The notes beneath the pieces are model-generated. The model saw only the letters and a list, made by a program, of their open reading frames with translations. It had not been told where the DNA came from and did no database searches. DNA of 64,000 nucleotides from Drosophila pseudoobscura (Eukaryota; Arthropoda; Insecta; Diptera; Drosophilidae): the NCBI RefSeq assembly GCF_009870125.1, contig NC_046679.1, forward strand, positions 23,436,001-23,500,000, given 5' to 3'. Made by a program: the position numbers and the translations under genes. Shown here piece by piece: positions 22,848 to 34,266 of the stretch. The first letter of the stretch is position 1, and every line of letters starts with the position of its first letter.

Positions 22848-24809
22848 ATGGCGACGATCGAGTCTGACAAAATACCGCTACAACAGCCGAAGCACCAGCA
22901 ATTCTCGTAAGTAATAAATACAATTTTAATTAGCTGATAACAAAAAGTAAACAATATTTTTACAAAACAAAAAAATAATTATTCATACATACATTCATAT
23001 GTATGTATGCAGAAGAAAATAAATATTAAAATCAATATTCACCTCCCTCTAACTACGCTGTTCTACCTTAAATTTGATAAAACTTTACCGTAAACAATTC
23101 CATTTTATCGAATTTTCGATAGTTGTCATTGCTGTTTGAATACAATTCTAAATTTCGCATTAAATTGTTGCAGCCTTCCCATCAGACAACCTCATGCCAA
23201 CCGTGAACTCATCGTCTCAGCAAATTTAGGGCAAAAGTGCAGCCAAGGACAGACGTTCTATGACATAATATGAATGCGTATTATTTCTGTTGTTGGTTGT
23301 TCCTAGGCGGCGGTCCTTCGAACAAATGCATTTCGCTTTTGTTGGCAGCGACAGCGCGCCAAACCTCAAAATAGACCAAACCATCGTCTAGCTATAGATC
23401 TGAAAAGATATACATTTTGATATCTTGGCAGAGAACCAAATATTTCTTCGCATATTAATGGGAAATGGCTCATTGCTTTGACCTTTATTTTTTGTTACTT
23501 GCCAACCCAATTAGCTAAAATACCTTTAGAAACAAAGTGGCGGGGAACACGATGTCTTGTTGGTGGTCAAGTTCAAGGACCTACTGTCTGCTGCACATGC
23601 AAAAGGGAATGCAAAAGTTAACGCAGTGCAAATAGTTGTCAATTAGCCAAAAGTGAGTCCCAAGACAGACTAAACAACAGTCTCTCTATACTACTCCTTA
23701 CAGACTGTTGCCCAAAGTAATCAACGGTGGAATCGCTGGCGTCATTGGTGTGACATGTGTGTTTCCATTGGATTTGGTCAAGACGCGGCTGCAGAACCAG
23801 CAGGTCGGTCCAAATGGCGAACGCATGTACAAGAGCATGTGAGTATACCTGCTATATATGAAATTCCCATAGAGCTGATCTACTCCAATTTTTAATCCAC
23901 GCTAGGTTCGATTGCTTCCGCAAGACATACGCCGCCGAGGGCTACTTTGGCATGTATCGCGGCTCGGGGGTGAACATCCTGTTGATTACCCCTGAGAAGG
24001 CTATCAAGCTGACGGCCAACGATTATTTCCGTCATAAATTGACCACCAAGGATGGCAAGCTTCCCATCAGCAGTCAGATGGTAGCGGGAGGTCTGGCCGG
24101 AGCATTCCAGATCGTTGTCACCACCCCCATGGAGCTGCTCAAGATCCAGATGCAGGACGCGGGACGAGTGGCAGCGGCCGCCAAACTGGCGGGTAAGACG
24201 GTAGAAAAGGTGTCGGCCACCCAGCTGGCCTCACAGCTGGTAAAAGAGAAGGGAATATTTGGCCTCTACAAGGGCATCGGTGCCACGGGACTGCGAGATG
24301 TGACATTCTCGGTCATCTACTTCCCGTTGTTTGCCACGCTCAACGATCTCGGCCCGAGGCGCAAGGATGGCTCGGGCGAGGCTGTCTTCTGGTGAGAATT
24401 CAGATTGCACTGTACATTTTTAAGATGTTGTTTCACTGTATTCTTTTCTATAAAGGTGTTCCTTCCTGGCTGGCTTGGCGGCGGGTTCTACTGCTGCTTT
24501 GGCCGTCAATCCCTTCGATGTGGTAAAAACACGCCTTCAGGCGATTAAGAAGGCCGATGGCGAGAAGGAGTTCAAAGGCATATCCGATTGCATCACGTGA
24601 GTGCTGAACTATTCACTGGTTAATCACCTCTCATTGTTCGTACAATCTCTCTCTTTATGTTCAGTAAGACGCTGAAGCATGAGGGACCCACGGCATTCTT
24701 CAAGGGCGGTCTGTGCCGTATGATTGTGATTGCTCCATTGTTCGGCATTGCTCAGACGGTGTACTATCTGGGCGTGGCCGAGGGACTGTTGGGCATGGAA
24801 AAGAAATAA
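22848..24809 (+). CDS. GC1: Mitochondrial glutamate carrier 1 (SLC25A22/A18-like)
   Basis: Five coding exons: 22848..22906, 23704..23838, 23906..24391, 24456..24596 and 24665..24809, giving 321 residues, the expected size. It is a mitochondrial carrier with three repeats, each with the Px(D/E)xx(K/R) signature: [16 protein letters not shown] and PFDVVKTR. Other segments include [27 protein letters not shown] and [14 protein letters not shown]. Glutamate carriers move glutamate with H+ across the inner membrane and feed matrix glutamate dehydrogenase. The gene-specific N-terminus is [13 protein letters not shown]. Intron 1 is 797 bp; the others are short. Two related copies follow on the same strand. 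Confidence 0.93.
22907..23703 (+). other. Intron 1 of GC1
   Basis: 797 bp between the N-terminal exon and the first carrier exon. AT-rich at its 5' end (22920-23170), more mixed afterwards. Nothing coding was recognised. Confidence 0.5.
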
Positions 24810-25504
24810 AGGAGGACGACCTCCCATCCGATAAAACTAATCGATAAGACAAAGCATTTTAAGTTTACTCTCTGAATGTTGAATGTGTATTTGTTTTAAA
24901 ATGTTATTGTTAAAGCTGTCCAAGAATGTAATTGTAAAGTCTCAAAATGTCAGCCGTCAGTCCAGAAAGAACAGTTGTTAAAGTTATCCCGCGCCCCCCT
25001 TCACCCTACCCGTATACCGGCAGAATATATATGTACGTATATTATATACAGGCCTTTGGCACTGAACCTATGCTCCTATGACAATAAGATAAAGTGGAAT
25101 CAGAGCTATTATTATGTAAAATGTTTGTTTGCTAGTTCCTTTGTTTTAGAATAATTTATAACTGTTGTGTTTTGACTATCTCTCTATATCACTCTCTATC
25201 CCTGAGCCATGCACAGATAGCCATTAACCTTTCGCTTACAATTGTATTACAAATGCATTTTTCTTTTGCTTCTAGGCCAAAGTGTAACTTTTAGTAGTGT
25301 TAAAGAACATGACTCTAGAGCAAAAACTGTTCACTATACAATATATGTACTTTATAAAAAATTGTCAGACATGACCAACAAACGAAATATATATATCTAT
25401 ACATATGTACCAAATTTAGAAGTAATTTTGTTCTCTCAGTGTGTTCAGTTCTTGAAATTTGTTTGTTTTGTATTATGTTTGTTTTTATGTAAGTAAAATT
25501 TATA

Positions 25505-26285
25505 GTTTTAACGGCGGATCAAAAGAAGCCGGCATCTTTTCAGTAAGTCAGTGGATGTGTACCCTCTAATGGTACCACGCTAACCCCTCATTGCACCCCC
25601 AGTATACTTCCAAAGATCATCAATGGCGGGATCGCTGGCATCATTGGTGTGACATGTGTGTTTCCATTGGATTTGGTCAAAACGCGGCTGCAGAACCAGC
25701 AGGTCGGTCCAAATGGCGAACGAATGTACAAGAGCATGTGAGTATACCTTCTATATATGAAATTCCCATAGAGCTGATCTACTCAATGTTCAATCCACGC
25801 TAGGTTCGATTGCTTCCGCAAGACATACGCCGCCGAGGGCTACTTTGGTATGTATCGCGGGTCGGGGGTGAACATCCTATTGATTACCCCTGAGAAGGCC
25901 ATCAAGCTGACGGCCAACGATTATTTCCGTCATAAATTGACCACTAAGGATGGCAAGCTTCCCATCAGCAGTCAGATGCTAGCGGGAGGTCTGGCCCTTC
26001 GATGTGGTAAAAACACGCCTTCAGGCGATTAAGAAGGCCGATGGCGAGAAGGAGTTCGAAGGCATATCGGATTGCATCACGTGAGTGCTGTTTGGTTAAT
26101 CACCTCTCATTATTCGTACAATCTCTCTCTTTATGTTCAGTAAGACGCTGAAGCATGAGGGACCCACGGCATTCTTCAAGGGCGGCCTGTGCCGTACGAT
26201 TGTGATTGCTCCATTGTTCGGCATTGCTCAGACAGTTTACTATCTGGGCGTGGCTGAGGCACTGTTGGGCATGGAAAAGAAATAA
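25505..26285 (+). pseudogene. Chimeric GC2/GC1 glutamate-carrier pseudogene
   Basis: A middle copy between GC1 and GC2. Its first exon region (25505-25645) matches GC2: ggcggatcaaaagaag, the small intron, and the exon-2 start with TTCCAAAGATCATCAATGGC. From about 25650 onward it matches GC1 (tgtgacatgtgtgtttccat, the GC1 intron at 25739-25803, and [15 protein letters not shown]). The switch falls inside exon 2. The GC2 start ATG is ACG here (25511). About 415 bp of GC1-type exon 3 through early exon 4 is missing: the sequence jumps from GGAGGTCTGGCC to cttcgatgtggt near 25994, which also breaks the frame. The downstream exons (to the stop at 26283-26285) stay nearly GC1-identical. Introns are kept, so it arose by DNA-level exchange, not retroposition. 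The high identity argues for a recent origin. Confidence 0.88.
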
Positions 26286-26882
26286 AGGAGACCTCCCTTC
26301 GGAAAAATCTAATCGATAAGACAAAAAATTTCATGTTTACGCTCTGAATGTTGAAGATGTATTTGTGTTGAAATGTTATTCTTAAAGCTGTCCAAGAATG
26401 TAATTGAAAAGTCTCAAAATGTCAGCGGTCAGTCCAAAAATTATGTGTACAGGCTTTTGGCATTGAACCTATGCTCCTATGACAATAAGATAAAGTGGAA
26501 TCAGAGCTATTATTATGTAAAATGTTTGTTTTCTAGTTCGTTTGTTTTAGATTAATTTATAATTGTTGTGTTTTGACTGTCTCTCTATATCACTCTATCC
26601 CTGAGCCATGCACAGATAGCCATTAACCTTACGCTTTCTTTTGCTGCTAGGCCAAAGTGTAACTTTTAGTAGAGTTAAAGAACATGACTCTAGAGCAAAC
26701 ACTGTTCACTATACAATATACTTTATACAAATTGTCTGACATGAACAACAAATGAAATATATATCTCCACATTTATACCAAATTTAGAAGTACTTTAGTT
26801 CTCTCACTGTTTAGTTCTATCAACTTTTTCGTTTTTTTGTTTTGTAGTATTTTTTTTTTTGTAAGTGAAATTTCTAGTTTTA

Positions 26883-27952
26883 ATGGCGGATCAAAAGAAG
26901 GCGGCCTCTTTTAAGTAAGTCAATGGTGGCGTACCCTCTAATGGTACTACGCTAACCCCGCATTGCACCTCCAGTGTACTTCCAAAGATCATCAATGGCG
27001 GAATCGCAGGCATCATTGGAGTGACCTGTGTGTTCCCCATGGATTTGGTCAAGACTCGATTGCAGAATCAACAAATAGGACCTAATGGCGAGAAGATGTA
27101 CAGTAGCATGTAAGTGGGGTAAATTGGCTCTACACTTAAATCAATGCTGAATGATTATATCTTCAATGCAGCATTGATTGCTTTCGCAAGACCATCAAAC
27201 AAGATGGATTCTTTGGCATGTACAGGGGGTCTGCAGTCAATATATTATTGGTTACGCCTGAAAAAGCCATCAAGTTGGCGGCCAATGATTATTTTCGGTA
27301 CCACTTGGCCACGCCCGAGGGTAAGCTGCCGTTGCATATGGCGGGAATAGCCGGTGGCTTGGCTGGGCTGTTTCAGATCATTGTGACAACGCCCATGGAG
27401 CTGCTCAAGATCCAGATGCAAGATGCGGGACGCATTGCTAGCGCAGAACGTGCCGCCGGTAGGGAAGTGCAAAAAACAACAGCGCTGGATGTGGCCAAAA
27501 CGCTGGTCAAAGAGCATGGCATCTTTGGTCTGTACAAGGGTGTGAAAGCCACTGGAGTGCGGGATGTAGTTTTTTCGGTGGTCTACTTCCCAATGATGGC
27601 TTCCATCAATGATGCTGGGCCCCGCAAGGCAGATAATTCTGGTGAAGCGGTCTTCTATTGGTCTTTGTTCGCCGGTCTGTCTGCTGGGATGTTTTCTGCT
27701 CTTCTGGTCACGCCCTTCGACGTGATCAAAACCCGCCTGCAGGCTATCAAGAAGATCGAAGGCGAGAAGGAGTTTGATGGCTTCTTTGACTGTTTGACCA
27801 AGACTATGAAGTATGAGGGACCCTTGGCCTTCTTCAAGGGCGGTTTGTGTCGTGTTATGGTCATTGCCCCGATGTTTGGCATTGCCCAGATGGTGTACTT
27901 TACCGGCGTGGGCGAGATGATTCTGGGTATCGAAAGGAAGAAGAGTGTTTAG
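26883..27952 (+). CDS. GC2: Mitochondrial glutamate carrier 2
   Basis: Three exons: 26883..26914, 26975..27109 and 27172..27952, giving 315 residues. It starts [10 protein letters not shown]. Carrier signatures are [16 protein letters not shown] and PFDVIKTR, with the characteristic [14 protein letters not shown] near the end and the C-terminus GIERKKSV. Relative to GC1 it lacks the last two introns: GC1 exons 3-5 correspond to one continuous exon here. Same reaction class as GC1 (glutamate/H+ symport at the inner membrane); in flies the two paralogues differ in expression, which cannot be judged here. The spacer and 5' end are shared with the chimeric copy upstream. Confidence 0.92.
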
Positions 27953-28117
27953 TTGCAGTGTAGTCAGTGTATGAATAAATTTGATGTGTATTTGTGTATT
28001 TTATAATCTACTTTTTAAACGTTTACAATTGATAAGTAATTTTGATGAATCAGCCCTGGGCTCCGAGAGCCCCAACCTCTCATATCACAATCGACTGTCC
28101 TTCCTTCTGCTGTTTCC

Positions 28118-29457
28118 TTAGATGACATCTGCTGGCCTGCTGTTGGGTGCGGCCGCTACATCGGCACTCAGATCCACATAGCGGCTGCGTTGCCAGCGGG
28201 CCAGAGCTGCTCGGTACCAATCCACGAATATGGCCTGACGGTACATAATAATGCCCATTTGCATAATGATAAAACCCATAATCGTGATTAGGTTGAAGTA
28301 TTCCCATTCCATGACAATGACAAACACAAAGATAAAATACACCCGCAGACAGTCGGCAAGGAGTCGGTTTGCGCTCGACGAGTACATCACAATGAACAGT
28401 CCAATGAAGTTGTAGACGGCACAGGACAAGGTAAATCCAATCAGGGCAAGGATTAAGGCTGCATTACCCTCTATTCCCGTCCACAGATCGCTCCAATCAT
28501 CAAAAACAGCACGCGAGCTCTCGTTGAATGGCATTACACTGGGCACAAAGTGCATACAGATGGCTAGTATCGAAGTGATGGCCATGCCAAAGATACCTTG
28601 CCAGCCAGCGGCCTGCAGCGGAGCCACATTCAAGATCTTCAGCTGCTTTTCCTCATAGACATACTGTAAGCCGTGCAGGATTTCGGCTATAATGATGAGC
28701 ATATCGCCAGCCAAGATTGATTTGTGGTCCGTATGCGGCAGCGTAAACCGATCGTAGTCCACACGCTGCACATCCAAGGAGATGATGTCAATGATGCCAC
28801 AAGCCATTGTGAAAATAGCCAGCCAGTGCCGTGTGCTCAGCGTATTATTCAAGTACATTGTGCTGAAGATACCCACAAAGATGAGGGCGGCGCCTGAGGA
28901 GAAGGAAGGAGGCACAATGTAAATCGTGATAAGCAATAGCAGCAGCTGATAAACGAACCTCTTATCATCTGGAAGCTGGTGGCGTAAGTCAAGTACAAGC
29001 CGGTGAACAGCAATATGGAAGCCATCACATCCAGCAGAGTGGGCAGAAGCATGCTCAGGGGATGGAATTCGGTGCTACCTTGGGTCAGGATACTGTCCAT
29101 TTCGGCGCCAGGCTGGAAAACAGTCTATGTTTAATACTCCATCTCAAATGGGGCCCTACAGCACTTTACCCCTCGACGATGGGCCACCAAACGTCCCACT
29201 TTGAAGGCAATAAAGCAAAGGAATTCGCCCAGGAACATAAGCATCGTGAAGACAACAGGGTGCTGGAAGCCATGTAGCTTGCCATCGCTACCAATCACCT
29301 GCTGCTGGTTAGCCCACCTGAAAGATTTACAGATGCACTTACATATGTACATACATAATATATAATATATTTTTTAGTTTTCTACTTACTTCACCACCAA
29401 AACATTAAAAGTGCCGCTGAGCACAAAGACCAGCGAGAGGAACACACGATGATCCAT
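28118..29457 (-). CDS. SLC35F6-like multi-pass transporter
   Basis: Four exons on the minus strand: 29457..29390, 29317..29170, 29112..28959 and 28893..28118, giving 381 residues in consistent phase. The start MDHRVFLSLVFVLSGTFNVL leads into the first membrane span. About ten hydrophobic segments follow, including VVFTMLMFLGEFLCFIAF, LLDVMASILLFTGLYLTYA and FGMAITSILAICMHFVP. The block TSFQMIRGAALIFVGIFS spans an exon junction and is the conserved EamA/nucleotide-sugar-transporter signature, and LQYVYEEKQL is typical of SLC35F6. Mammalian SLC35F6 is a lysosomal/mitochondria-associated member of this family with unclear substrate, so no substrate is assigned. Its 3' end converges on GC2 about 165 bp away. 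Confidence 0.82.
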
Positions 29458-29719
29458 TTTAGGCAACAAAATACATATGTATGTGCAAAACTGCAGCCTT
29501 TCTTTAATTCAATTTAAAATTATTGACGTTCTTTGTTGGATGCGCAATAGATAGACAGACTGCGGCATGCCCTTCCCAAGTTTACCAAAACAAAGCGAAA
29601 TTCTTCTTAACCACTGTCGAAAGCTTTGTTTATTGATTTATTGGTAAATTATTGAGTTTTTTAAATGATTTAAACTAAATTATTTAAATTTTATTATATT
29701 TTGGATCGCTTACAAATAT

Positions 29720-30720
29720 GCTGTCCGACCCTCAGTAATATACGGCCTCATTTTTAAAATATACCGTAAAAATACTGACGAATTATTCAAGTTCCAGCAT
29801 ACATATTGCTCGTTTTTGATATTCCGTCGAATATTACAAGTTTGATAGAACCTTCAGCCTTGCCCACATAGTTGTATCCGATTAATGAATCAATTTTCTA
29901 CTTTACCGGCTTATTTTAAATACTTGCTTTTATTGGATCTTGTCTAAAAAAAGGTTTTAGCGAAAATGGTCAAACAAAAAAGGTTTTAGCACAAAATGCG
30001 AAAGACAGTCGTTCATATTGTTCAATTTTTATATTCTCTTGAATAATTCTGGCTAACTAAAACCCTTATTTCTTCAAGATTGGCTAGTTTTTAGTCCTTG
30101 CTTTTATTGTATTTTGGCTAAAACACGGCTTAAACAAAATAGTTCAACAAAAACACAGTCGCAGTGTTGCTGGTATTTGAAGACATGATGCGTGTATAGG
30201 CATTTTTATACCCTATTTCGTTAATATTATATGAAGATAAAACGTAATTTATAAAGACCTTTTCTCAAATTGATATGTTTTAGACATATTCATGTGTATT
30301 ATTAGTATCTTGTGTATATTTATCTCGATACTGATACCTACGGAGCCTTGGATGACAAACATTTTCTCAACTCTATAACATCCTTTTCGCTAGGGTATGA
30401 GAACTAGTGTTGCCGTTAATCATTGTTGTGAACCGGTTATTACGGATTCATACCCGATTCGAATAAATACCGAAATATACGGTCGCATTTTCAAAATATA
30501 CCGACGAATTATTCATATTCCTCATTCTGATCTTCCGTGGAATATTACGAGCTATATAGAACATTTAGCCATGCCCACATAATTTTATACGATTCATGAA
30601 TAATTTTTCTACTTAACTGGCTTATTTTTATTGGATGTTGCGTAAAAAAAGGTTTTAGCGAAAATGGTCAAACAAATAAAATTTAAGTACTAATCGTTCC
30701 AATTCCTCAATTTTGATATT
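29720..30720 (-). repeat. Dispersed repeat copy 3 (inverted, B-A then B)
   Basis: In the minus direction this cluster repeats the blocks seen at 9.4 and 20.8 kb. Inverted block B lies at about 29735-29990, inverted block A at about 30000-30210 (ttgctggtatttgaagacatgatgcgtgta), and a second inverted block B at about 30430-30690. Between them (30215-30425) is AT-rich sequence with an aacgtaatttataaagacct piece also present near 9430-9460. The cluster lies about 260 bp upstream of the SLC35F6-like start codon, so for this gene too the repeat occupies the promoter-proximal region. No coding potential. Confidence 0.8.
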
Positions 30721-31245
30721 CCGTTGAGTCTTATGCCATTGATGAATACATTTTCTACAAGAAAAGTGCTCCCGTTACCCTATGTTCTCGAATATGAAAT
30801 CAAAAATTCATCTATTTGGACCTGAAAAATACCGAAAAGTATTAATAATACCGCAAATGAATACCTCCCAGTTGCTACGAGAGAGAGTTGGCGAGTTATT
30901 TAAAAAGAACAGCGCGAATTTTAGGAAATTTGCTTGAAGTTTTATTAAAATCAAACTTTAAAAATATCACAGGATATGAAAAACCATTTAAATGAAGTGG
31001 TGTTAGTGCATCTGCTGTTCGCCGGCTTCTCTGTTCACGTGTGCGTCGAATTCTGTGCGATTTTCCTGTGAATTCGTAAAAAAGTCATTAAAAAAAATTC
31101 AACAATTTTGCAAAATTAAAAACAACTCAAATAGAAACAAAAAGCGTGTCCTCGCCTCTCACCTGTATTTAAGAGTGTGTTTCAAGTGTTGTGATTGTGT
31201 TTTCGATTTGTGTCATGCTGTGTGGAGGAGGATTTTTAGTGTTCT
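30721..31245. other. AT-rich spacer
   Basis: Between the repeat cluster and the coding-looking island at 31246. It may include the 3' UTR of that minus-strand island. No other feature was recognised. Confidence 0.4.
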
Positions 31246-31521
31246 TTATAGCTCGTCCCTGGCGTGCTCCGGGGATGGCAGCGCCACCTCCTCGACGGAG
31301 CCCAGGTGTATGGTTCTATTTGGTCTGCTAAATTTTGGAATGTACTCAACCGAATCGCTGTTGCTAACCACCGAGTTGTGTAGATGTTCCGTGGGTGCCG
31401 CGGGATCGGGACTAGTGAGTGTAATTTTGGAGCCTGTGGCCACCCTGTGGATTGTATTGTATGGTTTTTGGTTTTTGCTGTGTTTCATTGTTTTAAGGGT
31501 TAGTAAGCCGCTACGCTTTTG
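31246..31521 (-). CDS. Coding-looking terminal exon, gene unassigned
   Basis: On the minus strand an open frame with strong G/C third-position preference ends at a TAA at 31246-31248. It contains HRVATGSKITLTSPDPAAP, SVVSNSDSVEYIPKF and SVEEVALPSPEHARDEL. It can be read from about 31521; the in-frame ATG is at 31488. No good splice acceptor was found. It could be an alternative C-terminal exon of the ZP-N gene just upstream (an acceptor cgtag near 31513 would keep phase but has a poor pyrimidine tract), or the 3' end of another gene. The polar, proline/serine-rich composition fits a cytoplasmic tail or secreted low-complexity end. Family not recognised. Confidence 0.4.
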   Translation of the reverse strand, partial: QKRSGLLTLKTMKHSKNQKPYNTIHRVATGSKITLTSPDPAAPTEHLHNSVVSNSDSVEYIPKFSRPNRTIHLGSVEEVALPSPEHARDEL

Positions 31522-31648
31522 GTTTTAGTTTGGGGGTGCATACGAATTGAGGGTACTCTCGATTTGTACCTTATGTACAGCTATTTGGAAACAATTGCAG
31601 TTGAAGAAGAAGTATAGAACTTAGAGTGGAGTTCGTGAGTAGAAAGTT

Positions 31649-32782
31649 CTATTGACGCTGGCGGGTGCCACCGCGTGCTCCACGCAATTTTTGTGGGTTT
31701 CTATTGCAAGTTCAGATAATGACATCACAACTTCACAAAAGGATTATACCATCCCGCTTCCTTACCTATCCCTGGCCTGCATGCTGGCCTCCACATCGAG
31801 GCTGCGCGGCTGACGGAAATCGCACTCCAGCGAGAAGGCCGAATCTCCGGGTGTTATCAGCTCTGGGTCGTTCTGAATCACCACTATGTTCGTGTAGAGA
31901 TCACCATCCTTCAGGGTCTGGCACTGGTCCAGCTGGAAGTTCATCTCCAGTGATCGGGCACCCTGGTTGGCTGTGGGCTTCATGAAACACGGTGCCGTCT
32001 GCTTGTAGAAGCTGCCACGCGTGTACATCACACCCGTGAAGGGCTTTTCCGTCTCCAGCATAACATTCATGGAGTTGGAACCGCACTTCAAGTTGACCTT
32101 TTGAATGCCCTGATCGCTGCCCTCGATTTTAAAGGTGTCCGAAAGGTCTTGTTCCCAGATTTCTGCAATAAGTTCAACAATTTAACATGTCGTATATACA
32201 TATATCTTTTTTGGGATGGTGGCTCATCCTTGTAAAGTAACTGAGGTTTAAGTTCCATTTTCTTATCGATTTCAGACACGAGTTTTATCCATTACTTTAT
32301 TCAGCTTTTAAACAATTTTTGGCGACTTGCTTTGTAGTTTTCTATACAAAGCCTTCAAATGATTTTAATCTTATTTAAAAGAAGTTTTCTAAAGGAAACT
32401 TTCCATTTTCTTTCTTTCCCCAAATCACAATGGTTTATTTCCACACATAACCGTTACTTCCCCATAAGTCTTCCCCAACGAACCGCATCGAAGCGTTGAA
32501 GTTCACTCGTCTTCTGTCTGGCCGGCATTTTCTGAGCTGCTTCTTACTCTTCCGCAACCGGTTTCTGTTTATTTTGGTCTGGCTAGAACAGCCCGCAGAA
32601 GAACTTGACGATGGCATTGACAATTTCTCCACCCAACATGAATCAGCCAGTCCCTTCTCAGCCCTACCTTGATTCTGCTGCTGATGTTGTTGCTGCTTAT
32701 TGTTACTGCCGCCGGACACGTAGACAGCCAGCAATATATTGCAGGCGAACAAAAGCAATATTTTATTCTGTAATGGCGGCAT
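31649..32782 (-). CDS. Small secreted ZP-N domain protein (187 aa)
   Basis: Three exons on the minus strand: 32782..32668, 32162..31766 and 31700..31649, all phases consistent, giving 187 residues. A signal peptide opens the protein (KILLLFACNILLAVYVSG, about residues 7-24), then a Gln/Asn-rich spacer. From about residue 57 comes a zona pellucida N-type module: VNLKCGSNSMNVMLETEKPF, FTGVMYTRGSFYKQ, PCFM, LDQCQTLKDGDLYTNIVVIQ and FSLECDF, with the Cys and Tyr/Phe positions of fly ZP proteins. The usual ZP-C half, furin site and membrane anchor are absent; the third exon adds a basic tail (NPQKLRGARGGTRQRQ) and stops. Fly ZP proteins shape apical extracellular matrix and cuticle. An alternative downstream exon (31246..31521) cannot be excluded. 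Confidence 0.65.
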
Positions 32783-34266
32783 ATTGCACTTTAGTATTAT
32801 TTTAAAAAATGTTTGTGTAGTAACGTTAACGCGGCGCGGACACGTCTCAGTGGCTGGAGGCTCGAACCGAAAGTACCGCTTCTTCTGCGACGGCGCAGCG
32901 CATATAAGCGCAGCTCAAAAGATCCGGTCAGCCTACACCGCACAACACGGGAGAGCGCCTGAGAAAGGCGAAAGAGAGTGAAATGAGAGAGAACCTGGCC
33001 AACAGCTGAGCGTTAAGCACTGACTAAACGAGATAGCTTTTGGACTCTTTCAAAGCTGACGAATCTGTTTTTATAAATCATCTCGTTTGGCCAGTACTTG
33101 CAAAACAAAAAAGTGTTGTGTTGAGCAGTTTTGATAGGACGAAAATTTATTGGATTGCGCCATGGTGGGATGGATGGAAAAGTAAAATAAAAATTATTTA
33201 AAGCGGCAGTTTAAGGAAAACAAAATGCGGCATCGCTCCAGAGACATTTCCGCTTTTCGTGTGGCATGTGGATTGCATTTCTGCTGTGTGCATTCGCATC
33301 GCATTTTTACCACAGCACTCGACTCTTGCTTTTTTTGTGGCTCCTCGTTCATTATTCAAAATGTTATTAAACTTCCCCGTTTTCCGCCTCGCCTCGCCTC
33401 GCTTCAGTTCGGTTCGTCTTGGTGCGACTCGGTTCTCCTTCATGCAACGAGCTAAATAATTTGAGTTGCCGTCTTGCCTTTCCTTGTGGTTTCTGCTTTT
33501 ATTTGTACTCGTATTTACATCTTTTGTTTTACGTTTACTGCGTTAATTAAAGTGTAATTAGTTGGTGATTTGGTCCGGCTGGAAGAGCTGGATGGATTTT
33601 CGCCATGGAGAGCGAAAGGTGGAAGTGGATTTTCAATATTGGGCAAAAAAATTCATAAAAGATATAACATTTTGTTGCGCCGAAGTTAATATACTCTCTC
33701 AGTTCCAGAGGCCATTGAAACTGTGCGAAAAGATAGTTCACTCAAGAGAAATATACGCGAATGGGATGGTTCTATCCAGAGACCCTTACTGTAGTACTTC
33801 CGATGAACATACAGCTTCGTTCTGCGCCATACAAAAATCAAACCAGATAATACCCTTTGGTAAAGTGGATTTTCTCCGAAAGCGAAATATAATTGAGTTG
33901 CTATGATGCTTTACGAACGATATGATTGTGGCAGACTATACGAGCATTGTATTTTCCATATTTCGAGTAAGTTCCAGATACATTCTCCTCGGGCCACTAC
34001 CTTAATTTTCCAATTTATTACTATCAACCTTTCAAGTACTTTTCCGTATCAGTTATTGGTTTTGATAGTTTCGGTCTTAGTATATGTAGCTATCATTTAT
34101 TGAAAGTGATTTTTGTTTGTTCATTTATGTCAAGTTCAATTCTAGGGCAAATAAAACCATTGTTAAAGGTTATCTGGAGCTGTAAACCATTCAAAAACTT
34201 TCCAATAAAACAGATAACAAAAGATGCTCTCTTAAATTTGTGGTTCTTCTTGGTAATCCTCTGGAA
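32783..34266. other. Spacer upstream of ZP-N gene and downstream of reductase 1
   Basis: The first 200 bp hold the ZP-N gene 5' flank, with a near-palindromic gcgcatataagcgc at about 32898-32911 that offers a TATA-like element on both strands. A Pyr-rich cgcctcgcctcgcttc run lies near 33385-33405. Several modest open frames exist between 33200 and 34300 but none shows family similarity or splice support. Confidence 0.45.

Noticed and set aside
31055-31528. 157-codon plus-strand frame with hydrophobic C-terminus
   Set aside because: Overlaps the minus-strand exon whose third-position G/C bias indicates coding on the other strand; the plus frame looks like its complement.
33562-33906. 114-codon plus-strand open frame
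   Set aside because: No recognisable domain, no splice or promoter support, and AT-rich codon use unlike neighbouring genes.
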